Origin: an uncultured Saprospiraceae bacterium
GTDB taxonomy: Bacteria; Bacteroidota; Bacteroidia; Chitinophagales; Saprospiraceae
NCBI GenBank assembly: GCA_938039305.1
Contig: CALHUZ010000477.1
Span: 1-6,594 of the forward strand
DNA: 6,594 bases
Reading direction: 5' to 3'
Within the stretch, counting starts at the first letter, position 1; every line of letters starts with the position of its first letter. Shown one piece after another: positions 1 to 6,394 of this stretch. The notes below the pieces were generated by a model. It saw only the letters and a program-made list of their open reading frames with translations. It was not told where the DNA came from and did no database searches. The position numbers were made by a program, and so were the translations under genes.

Positions 1-33
1 TTTTGCTACATTTACATTAGAACTTATCGTAAT

Positions 34-996
34 ATGAATATTGGGCTATTACTGAAAGGAGGAGCAATGGGTATGGCAGAAGCTATTCCTGGAGTTTCAG
101 GTGGAACTATTGCTTTTATAACTGGCATCTATCAAGAGCTACTTTCAACGATTAAAGGGATTACACCTTCTAATCTTCGGTTGATCCTTACAGATCGAAA
201 AGCCTTTTGGGAAGCAATCAACGGTAAGTTCTTGCTTTGGCTCCTTTTGGGCATGTTAGGAGGCTTGGTGACAGGGATCTTATTGATCAGTCATTTGCTT
301 GAGAATCATCAGATACTGCTTTGGGCTTTCTTTTTTGGATTGGTGATAGCCAGTGCGATATACTTGGCTCGAGATGTAAAATGGTCCTTAACTGCTGTTA
401 TTGGAGCTGTTGCAGGAGCTGCTTTGGCATATTTGATTACCAACCTTGCTCCTTCCTCAGGATCTGACAACCCATTTTATCTGTTTTTTTCTGGTTGCTT
501 AGCAATCTCAGCTTTGATGCTTCCTGGTATATCCGGAAGCTTTGTGTTGTTATTACTTGGATTATACGATCAAATTATCAATGGATTGAAGGCCATCATC
601 ACAGAGCAGGACTTTGCGCAGCTCATACCGATCGGCATTTTTGCTTCAGGCACTTTGGTTGGGATGTTCTCATTTGCTCGGATATTGACATTCCTATTCA
701 ATAAGTACCCAGGGCATACGATGGCAACGATGATTGGGGTTTTGATCGGCTCATTAGCCAAGTTATGGCCGTGGAAGAAGATCACAAGTATCTACGATAA
801 GCAAGCTGGCAATGCCGTCGAAATGGATGGCATTAAATTGCCAAATGCTGAAGAATTCAAAATCATCAGTGAGCTGAATCTTATGCCTTCTGATTTCGCT
901 GCTTATGGTGATCCAAGGACGATTGCGGCAGTCATATGTATGATAGCTGGCCTGTCGATAGTGTTCCTCCTCTCAAAGTTGGCTTCTGAGCGCTAA
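34..996 (+). CDS. DUF368 family membrane protein, PopT-like polyprenyl-phosphate transporter
   Basis: This is a 320-residue polytopic inner-membrane protein of the DUF368 family. Characterised members (PopT) are implicated in returning undecaprenyl phosphate, the lipid carrier for peptidoglycan and surface glycans, across the cytoplasmic membrane. The sequence shows two copies of the family signature: PGVSGGT at residues 19-25 and PGISGSF at 164-170, each followed by a hydrophobic stretch and a G-[IL]-Y motif (31-33 and 176-178). Hydrophobic segments lie near 66-88, 93-110, 119-137, 147-178, 197-223, 228-246 and 297-315. A conserved-looking WPWK motif (245-248) precedes a polar loop of about 45 residues before the last segment. 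The ATG at 34 gives the N-terminus typical of the family, with a Lys-Gly and Met-Gly just before the first signature. No in-frame stop lies between base 1 and 33, so a longer start upstream cannot be excluded. The window opens with TTTTGC, which could be the end of a TAnnTTTG promoter. The family assignment is firm; the exact lipid substrate is inferred. Confidence 0.94.
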   Translation: MNIGLLLKGGAMGMAEAIPGVSGGTIAFITGIYQELLSTIKGITPSNLRLILTDRKAFWEAINGKFLLWLLLGMLGGLVTGILLISHLLENHQILLWAFFFGLVIASAIYLARDVKWSLTAVIGAVAGAALAYLITNLAPSSGSDNPFYLFFSGCLAISALMLPGISGSFVLLLLGLYDQIINGLKAIITEQDFAQLIPIGIFASGTLVGMFSFARILTFLFNKYPGHTMATMIGVLIGSLAKLWPWKKITSIYDKQAGNAVEMDGIKLPNAEEFKIISELNLMPSDFAAYGDPRTIAAVICMIAGLSIVFLLSKLASER

Positions 997-1039
997 CAAT
1001 TATGTCCGTCAAGGAGATACATATTGTAATTTTATTTAA

Positions 1040-1047
1040 TATATTTG
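1040..1047 (+). promoter_or_regulatory. Bacteroidota-type -7 promoter element for the TPR-PD40-SPOR gene
   Basis: TATATTTG matches the TAnnTTTG -7 consensus used by the primary sigma factor of Bacteroidota exactly. It lies 52 bases before the preferred start codon at 1100. With usual spacing, transcription would begin near 1053. No clear TTTG-like -33 element is present 19-21 bases upstream, so the call rests on the -7 box and its position. It implies that the gene can be transcribed independently of the DUF368 gene. Confidence 0.6.
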
Positions 1048-1048
1048 C

Positions 1049-1070
1049 GTTGTTAGACAACAGATGTTGT
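1049..1070 (+). repeat. Two overlapping inverted repeats at the transcription start region
   Basis: GTTGT (1049-1053), ACAACA (1057-1062) and TGTTGT (1065-1070) form two dyads that share the central arm. GTTGT pairs with ACAAC across a 3-base TAG loop, and the same ACAAC pairs with the downstream GTTGT across a 4-base loop. As DNA, the second dyad is a perfect 6+6 repeat with a GA spacer. It lies directly after the -7 box, so it could be an operator or a small 5' leader structure. Function is inferred, and chance occurrence in AT-rich DNA is possible. Confidence 0.35.
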
Positions 1071-1099
1071 TTTATCGTATCAATAATATTAACCTCATT

Positions 1100-3175
1100 A
1101 TGAGTACAAGACTATTTACTACGTTAGCTTTTGCCTTAGTTATGATGACACAAGGCTTCGCTCAAAGCGAATTTACCAAAGCTGAAAAGTTACTTAATCT
1201 TAAGGCTTTTGATCTTGCCATTAAGAATTACGAGACGGCTCTCGCCAAATATCCAGATAATGCAACTGGTTATGCACAGTTAGGAGAAGCATATCTCATG
1301 ACTAATCAATTGCTTGAGGCACTTGGTGCGTATGAGAAAGCATTTGCACTGGATGCATCTATCGGATCTAAGTTTAAGCTTCAATATGCTACCGCCTTAA
1401 AAAAGGTAGGTCTTTATGATCTTGCTGAGTCAGTATTCTTTGAATACGCTTCAGTTGATAGTGATGTTGCTAATCATATGTTAGCAAGTACAGAATATGC
1501 AAAGTCACTTCTTCAGTCTCCAGACAAGTATGATATACTCAACTTTGAGTTCAATTCAGACAAGTCTGACTTTGGTGTTTCTTTTCATAATAATGAGGTA
1601 GTCTTCTGTTCTTTCAGAGACGATCTGACTAGACAGCATGCTAAGAAGAATGAGAGTTATATCAATCAGTCGGGTAATCAGATATTTACTGTAGCTAAAG
1701 AGGGTGTAGATCGTCAAGTAGAATTCTTAAGACCAGACTACAAAGAAATATATAACCTTGGTCCACTTAGTTATTCTAAGGATGGAAGGATGTTAGCTTT
1801 CATGCGCAATACATTCTCAACAGGTTCTAATCAGATCTTCTCAGATGAAAGCAATATGAGCATCTACATTGCTTTAACAAACGAAGACGGGGATTTTACA
1901 AATGAAAAGCCATTTCCATATAATGAGATAGAGTATTCTTACGCTTTTCCAAACCTTGGATACAACGGAAATGCATTGTTCTTTTCTTCTAATCGTCCAG
2001 GTGGACTTGGAGGATTTGATATTTACGTAAGTAACTTTCAAGATGGGAAATGGTCAAAGCCTGAAAACTTAGGCCCAGAAATTAATACTGCAGGAAAGGA
2101 AATCACTCCATTCTTTGATGGAGAGCAATTATACTTTGCTTCCGACTATCATTTTGGATTAGGAGGATATGATAATTTCTCTTCGACTTCAACTAATGGT
2201 CTTTGGTCTCAAGCACAGAACTTAGGAAAAGGAATTAACTCTCCTTCAGATGATTACTATCTCAAGCCTAATTTTGAAGATGGTACATTCTACTTTACTT
2301 CTAACAGATTAGGAGGAAGAGGAAAGGACGATATATATGTTGCGCATCCATTGATGACACAGGAGCCGATGTTGACTCATGTTGAAATAAATGTTCCGGA
2401 AGCAGTAAATTTAGATGACCTCGCTGAAGCAAATAAGTCAGATGTTCTTTTAGAAACACTTGCAGTACAAGATGATTCACCAAAGGTTGTTACTGTAAGC
2501 TCAGGTGAGTCTGTAGCAGTGATGAGTGAAGAAACGTTGATGGACTTCTCAGATGCTAAATTAATTTCAATCACTTCACCATCTCAACCATTTGTTGATG
2601 AATACGCAGAAGTATTCTTTATTCAGTTGGCTTCTTTGAAGCGTTCTGAAGGACAGATAAGTACTTATGATCAGTTGTCTTCATTTGGTCAGCTTTATAG
2701 ATTTTTCAAGTCTTCATCAGTTAAGATTAGACTTGGATATTACGGTACAAGAGCTGAAGCACAAAGAGTTCTTAACGATGTACAAGGCAGTGGATTTAGA
2801 GATGCATTTATAACAAGAGATGTCTTAGCAACTTCTAATTATGAAGTGTTGAATTCATCTACATCATCAAATGCATCAAGTTCTTCTTTTGCAACTGACG
2901 ATGACGGTTGGGTGAATGATTATAATTTGGAATCTTCTTACAAGGTAAAACTTGCGAGCTACATGGATCCTTTAAAGTTTCAAGTAGACAATGTTTTAGA
3001 CCTTGGAAGATTGGAGCAATGGACAAAAGGAGAATGGACGATCTTTATCTTAGGAGGATTTGAAACTATCGATGAAGCTAAGAAAGCAAGAATAAAGGCT
3101 ATCAATAGAGGTTTTGTTGATGCCGAGTTAGTTGAAGATGATAAAGGCATCCTATCTCGGGTGACTGAGCAGTAG
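1100..3175 (+). CDS. Secreted TPR / PD40 beta-propeller / tandem SPOR-like domain protein (PorE-like layout)
   Basis: This is a 691-residue exported protein, probably a periplasmic envelope scaffold. Residues 1-21 form a signal peptide ending GFA before QSEF, with no lipobox cysteine. Residues about 23-118 contain TPR-type helical pairs. Residues about 145-418 form a PD40 (WD40-like) propeller; its clearest blades carry SSNRPGGLGGFDIY (296-309), SDYHFGLGGYDNF (348-360) and TSNRLGGRGKDDIY (400-413). An acidic linker follows. Two SPOR-like modules lie at about 502-575 (FFIQLASL to AFITRD) and 613-681 (YKVKLASY to AELVED), separated by a Ser-rich linker (585-596). SPOR domains bind peptidoglycan glycan strands stripped of stem peptides. 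TPR plus PD40 is the front half of PorE, the type IX secretion component, which ends instead in an OmpA-like domain. An in-frame ATG at 1064 exists but adds 12 residues ahead of a normal signal peptide and overlaps a dyad close to the expected transcript start, so 1100 is preferred. The domain calls are by eye; the cellular role is inferred. Confidence 0.9.
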   Translation: MSTRLFTTLAFALVMMTQGFAQSEFTKAEKLLNLKAFDLAIKNYETALAKYPDNATGYAQLGEAYLMTNQLLEALGAYEKAFALDASIGSKFKLQYATALKKVGLYDLAESVFFEYASVDSDVANHMLASTEYAKSLLQSPDKYDILNFEFNSDKSDFGVSFHNNEVVFCSFRDDLTRQHAKKNESYINQSGNQIFTVAKEGVDRQVEFLRPDYKEIYNLGPLSYSKDGRMLAFMRNTFSTGSNQIFSDESNMSIYIALTNEDGDFTNEKPFPYNEIEYSYAFPNLGYNGNALFFSSNRPGGLGGFDIYVSNFQDGKWSKPENLGPEINTAGKEITPFFDGEQLYFASDYHFGLGGYDNFSSTSTNGLWSQAQNLGKGINSPSDDYYLKPNFEDGTFYFTSNRLGGRGKDDIYVAHPLMTQEPMLTHVEINVPEAVNLDDLAEANKSDVLLETLAVQDDSPKVVTVSSGESVAVMSEETLMDFSDAKLISITSPSQPFVDEYAEVFFIQLASLKRSEGQISTYDQLSSFGQLYRFFKSSSVKIRLGYYGTRAEAQRVLNDVQGSGFRDAFITRDVLATSNYEVLNSSTSSNASSSSFATDDDGWVNDYNLESSYKVKLASYMDPLKFQVDNVLDLGRLEQWTKGEWTIFILGGFETIDEAKKARIKAINRGFVDAELVEDDKGILSRVTEQ

Positions 3176-3195
3176 AAAGTCTTTTAGAAATATAT

Positions 3196-3230
3196 AAGCC
3201 CATCATAGTACTACTGTGATGGGCTTTTTT
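3196..3230 (+). terminator. Rho-independent terminator after the TPR-PD40-SPOR gene
   Basis: AAGCCCATCA (3196-3205) is perfectly complementary to TGATGGGCTT (3217-3226). The helix can extend inward through a T-G wobble and three more pairs to a 3-base loop (3210-3212), giving about 14 base pairs. A run of six T covers 3225-3230. It begins 21 bases after the stop codon at 3173-3175 and separates this unit from the SusC/SusD unit. The opposite side has no comparable A tract, so it looks one-directional. Confidence 0.93.
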
Positions 3231-3355
3231 ATGCTTATGGGAGATATCATGGGGTAAGCTGACCAATCTGGCGTAATAGGGACATTTATTCAATTATTGA
3301 TGAGTTTGTGAAGGGTCACATTGTAGTAAGTCAAAACGTTCTTTATACATTCACA

Positions 3356-3363
3356 TTCTTTTG
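3356..3363 (+). promoter_or_regulatory. Weak candidate -7 element upstream of the SusC-like gene
   Basis: TTCTTTTG differs from TAnnTTTG at one position and would place the transcript start near 3370, about 20 bases before the ATG at 3389. No convincing -33 element was found. A promoter is expected between the terminator at 3196-3230 and the SusC start, and this is the best candidate in the non-coding stretch 3231-3388. That stretch otherwise shows only short AT-rich palindromes. Confidence 0.25.
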
Positions 3364-3378
3364 TTAACCACATAAATA

Positions 3379-3388
3379 ATTGTACAAT
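3379..3388. repeat. Perfect 10-base palindrome abutting the SusC start codon
   Basis: ATTGTACAAT is its own reverse complement and ends at the base before the ATG at 3389. It could be a regulator site or may be chance. It also contains the TTG at 3380 that is in frame with the gene, which weakens the case for that TTG as a start codon. Confidence 0.3.
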
Positions 3389-6361
3389 ATGCACTTACGC
3401 CAACTAAAAATGGTGTCTTTGTTGATTTTATCCATATTATCTTCTGGATTGTATGGGCAGTTCACTATTAAAGGCACAGTTTCTGACAACTCGGGATCAC
3501 TAATTGGGGTTTCGGTTCTCTTAGAAGGAACATCGATCGGTACAGCTACTGATCTGGATGGATCTTTTAGTCTTGATATTCCAAGCAATTCTGGAGTTCT
3601 TCAGATCTCATATCTTGGATACAGAACACAGGAATTTTCAATCAGCAGTGACGACAGCTTCTTTGACATCATTATGGAAGAAGATATTAATCAACTTGAA
3701 GAGGTTATTGTGACTGGACTTGCTTCAGGTGTAAAACGATCTAACTCAGGAAACTCAGTTGCCTCGCTTACAGCTGAACAACTGGTCGGTAATACTTCAC
3801 CTCAAACTCTTGACAACGCGCTATTTGGAAAAATAGCTGGAGTTCAAATGAGTGCCAATGGAGGAAGTCCCGGAGGAGGTGTAAATGTTCAACTTAGAGG
3901 TATATCAACTCTTGGTGCAGGTTCTTCTCAGCCACTCTATATTATTGACGGAGTACTTGTTAATAACAGCTCTATTAGAACCGGTAGAACGCAAGTAAGT
4001 GGAGCAAGTGGAGGAGCAAGTGCTGCGACTCAGGATGATGCAGCTAATCGTATTGCGGATATCAATCCAGACGATATAGAAAAGATAGAAGTACTTAAAG
4101 GCCCATCAGCTGCAGCCATATATGGTACAAGAGCCAATGCTGGTGTGATCATCATAACGACTAAAAGAGGAAAAGCAGGTGAAACATCAGTGACCTTTTC
4201 ACAGGACATAGGTGTCGCAAAAGGTCAAAATTTTCAAAACTTCGGTATTTGGGATGCACAGAGAACTGATGATTTTTCTGGCGGAGATGCTGGAGAATTA
4301 GAAGCCCAAAGACAAGCAGAGGCAGAAGGTCGTAACACTGATTGGGAAGATTACTTCTATGGCGAAACTGCTCTATTAAGTAATACTCAATTGGGTTTGT
4401 CAGGAGGAACAGAAAAAACGCAGTTTAGAGTTTCAGCAGGTATTCTTTCAGAAGATGGAATTATAAAAAATACAGGGTTTGAGAGATACTCACTGAGAGC
4501 TAATATTGACCATAAGTTGACTGATAATATCAGAGCTTCAGTAAGTTCTATGTATAGCAAAACAGATAATGATAGAGGATTTACGGGCAACCAGAATAAT
4601 ACAGGTGGAAGTATCGGATACAACTTGGCATACACACCGTCTTATGCAAATCTATTCCCAGATGCAAATGGTAATTATCCAAACAACCCTTACTTCAATG
4701 ATAATCCTATCGCTATTCGTGACTTAGGAGTCAATAATCAGAAAGTAGATAGATTTATCACATCAGCTTCTCTTGATTTTGATCTATATCAAGATGAAAA
4801 TTCATTTTTGAAATTTAAAGTGAATGGAGGAATAGATTATCTGAGTGGTAATTCTCAAGTTTATTTCCCAGAAAATCTGCAACATCAACAAGCACAAGCG
4901 AATCCAGGTGATGTCATGTGGGGTCGTCAGGATAACTTCTATGCTAACATCCAAGGGTTCTTGACATACAATAGATCTTTTGGATCCATATCAAGTAATA
5001 CGTCAGCGGGTATGGTTAGAATTGATCAAGATTCTGAATTCTTACTTTCACGAGGTCGTGGACTAAGTGGAGGACAGACGAATCTTCGATGGGCCACTGT
5101 CCAAAGTGTTCAATCACAACAGAATCAAAAAGTAACTGATATCGGTTATGTCATTCAAGAGGATTTAAATTTCGATGATAAGTTCATAGCTTCTGTGGGT
5201 GTTCGCTTTGATAAGTCTACTCTTAATCCTCAACAAGATAAATTGTATGCTTTTCCTAAAGCATCTATAGCTGCTAATCTTCATAATTTAGGTGTCGTGA
5301 AATCGGAGGGCTTTATCAACAGATTAAAGCTTAGAGCTGCTTATGGTGAGACTGGTGGTCTTCCTAACTTTGGTGTAACCTATGAATCATTGTCTCCACA
5401 ATTAATCGGAGGTGGTCTAGGTGGTCAAGTTGGTTCGAGAGGTGTAGATCCTAATCTTGCGCCAGAAACAGCTTCTGAATTTGAATTCGGATTGGATGCA
5501 GGTTTTTTAAATGAGAGAATCACTCTTGAGGCTACCTTATACAATAAGACGGTGCGTAATTTGATTTTTGATATTACACCTCCAGAATCAACTGGAATAA
5601 CAGATATTGCAACCAATGCAGGAGATCTTCAAAACAAAGGAATAGAACTTGTCCTTGGTATTAATTCTATAAGATCGGAGAAGATCAATATGAATACAAG
5701 TTTCATTTTTAGTTCAAATGATTCAAAGATCACTCGATGGGATGCTCCAGTTCAGACGCTTGGAGGATTCGGTCCATCACTTGGTACATACCTATTTGCA
5801 GAGGGATTCTCACCTACTACAATTGTAGGTAATCCAACTGGGACAGATGATCCTTTAGGATTTACAGTTTATGGAGATAGACAACCTGATTTCTCACTGG
5901 CTTTAGCTAATGATATCTCAATAGGTTCAAATATCGATATCAACTTCCTCCTTCACTATCAAAAAGGAGGACGAGCAATCAATCTTTCAGCCTTACTTTG
6001 GGACTTAGGAGGAACTACTCCTAACTGGAATGGTGACGACGATGGAGATGGAACATCTAATGGTAATCAACGAGTTGGATCATGGGCAGGAGGAAATACT
6101 GGTGAATATATAGAAGAGACGAGCTATGTTAAGCTAAGAGAAATAGGTATTTACTATACACTCCCTCAAACTTTCTTCGGTGGCGTTTTTGACAGATTTA
6201 AAGTGGGGGTCTCTGCTAACAATGTCTTATTGTGGACGAACTATGGAAGTTATGATCCAGAAGTATCCAACTTCGGTACACAAGCTGTCACGAGTAACAT
6301 TGAAGTTACTCCATACCCAAGTTCAAGAAGATTATTTTTTCACATAAAGGCAGCATTTTAA
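3389..6361 (+). CDS. SusC/RagA family TonB-dependent outer-membrane transporter
   Basis: This 990-residue outer-membrane beta-barrel imports a ligand delivered by the SusD-like lipoprotein encoded next to it, using TonB-ExbBD energy. Residues 1-23 look like a signal peptide with Arg and Lys followed by a Leu/Ile core ending in GLYG. A carboxypeptidase-D regulatory-like domain spans about 25-100, with FTIKGTV at its start and DLDGSFSLDIP inside. A TonB-box-like EEVIVTG lies at 104-110. The plug follows, with LRGIST, YIIDGVLVNN (184-193), INPDDIEKIEVLKGPSAAA and IIITTKRG, all family hallmarks. The remaining ~730 residues form the barrel and end in a C-terminal Phe, as expected for BAM-assembled proteins. 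There is no STN domain ahead of the plug, so anti-sigma signalling of the FecR type is not suggested. The ATG at 3389 is chosen over an upstream TTG at 3380 and an internal ATG at 3410 because it retains the basic n-region. Length is normal for the family. The substrate cannot be told. Confidence 0.96.
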   Translation: MHLRQLKMVSLLILSILSSGLYGQFTIKGTVSDNSGSLIGVSVLLEGTSIGTATDLDGSFSLDIPSNSGVLQISYLGYRTQEFSISSDDSFFDIIMEEDINQLEEVIVTGLASGVKRSNSGNSVASLTAEQLVGNTSPQTLDNALFGKIAGVQMSANGGSPGGGVNVQLRGISTLGAGSSQPLYIIDGVLVNNSSIRTGRTQVSGASGGASAATQDDAANRIADINPDDIEKIEVLKGPSAAAIYGTRANAGVIIITTKRGKAGETSVTFSQDIGVAKGQNFQNFGIWDAQRTDDFSGGDAGELEAQRQAEAEGRNTDWEDYFYGETALLSNTQLGLSGGTEKTQFRVSAGILSEDGIIKNTGFERYSLRANIDHKLTDNIRASVSSMYSKTDNDRGFTGNQNNTGGSIGYNLAYTPSYANLFPDANGNYPNNPYFNDNPIAIRDLGVNNQKVDRFITSASLDFDLYQDENSFLKFKVNGGIDYLSGNSQVYFPENLQHQQAQANPGDVMWGRQDNFYANIQGFLTYNRSFGSISSNTSAGMVRIDQDSEFLLSRGRGLSGGQTNLRWATVQSVQSQQNQKVTDIGYVIQEDLNFDDKFIASVGVRFDKSTLNPQQDKLYAFPKASIAANLHNLGVVKSEGFINRLKLRAAYGETGGLPNFGVTYESLSPQLIGGGLGGQVGSRGVDPNLAPETASEFEFGLDAGFLNERITLEATLYNKTVRNLIFDITPPESTGITDIATNAGDLQNKGIELVLGINSIRSEKINMNTSFIFSSNDSKITRWDAPVQTLGGFGPSLGTYLFAEGFSPTTIVGNPTGTDDPLGFTVYGDRQPDFSLALANDISIGSNIDINFLLHYQKGGRAINLSALLWDLGGTTPNWNGDDDGDGTSNGNQRVGSWAGGNTGEYIEETSYVKLREIGIYYTLPQTFFGGVFDRFKVGVSANNVLLWTNYGSYDPEVSNFGTQAVTSNIEVTPYPSSRRLFFHIKAAF

Positions 6362-6394
6362 TTGATGATGTTGATAATGATAAAAAATAGAAAA

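Noticed and set aside
55..69. Strong Shine-Dalgarno-like AAAGGAGG four bases ahead of an in-frame ATG at 67 in the DUF368 gene
   Set aside because: The bases encode the Lys-Gly-Gly stretch that the family has ahead of the first signature, so the start at 34 fits the family N-terminus better. Bacteroidota also depend little on Shine-Dalgarno sites.
495..785. Short frames on both strands inside the DUF368 gene
   Set aside because: They are out-of-frame readings of a gene with clear family motifs and show no independent start signals.
1064..1099. Alternative upstream start of the TPR-PD40-SPOR gene at 1064
   Set aside because: It would put 12 residues before a standard signal peptide, leaves a leader of only about 10 bases from the expected transcript start, and overlaps the dyad cluster.
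3102..3293. Minus-strand open frame of 63 codons across the end of the TPR-PD40-SPOR gene and the terminator
   Set aside because: It overlaps a clear gene end and the terminator hairpin, and its composition is not protein-like.
3290..3300. Odd palindrome TCAAT-T-ATTGA in the non-coding stretch before SusC
   Set aside because: It is short, AT-rich and has no positional relation to a promoter element, so chance is the simplest explanation.
3380..3388. TTG start codon for the SusC-like gene
   Set aside because: The ATG three codons downstream gives a good signal peptide, and the TTG lies inside a perfect palindrome.
4387..5616. Minus-strand open frames inside the SusC-like gene (4387-4635 and 5425-5616)
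   Set aside because: They lie wholly within the barrel coding sequence and have no recognisable domains.
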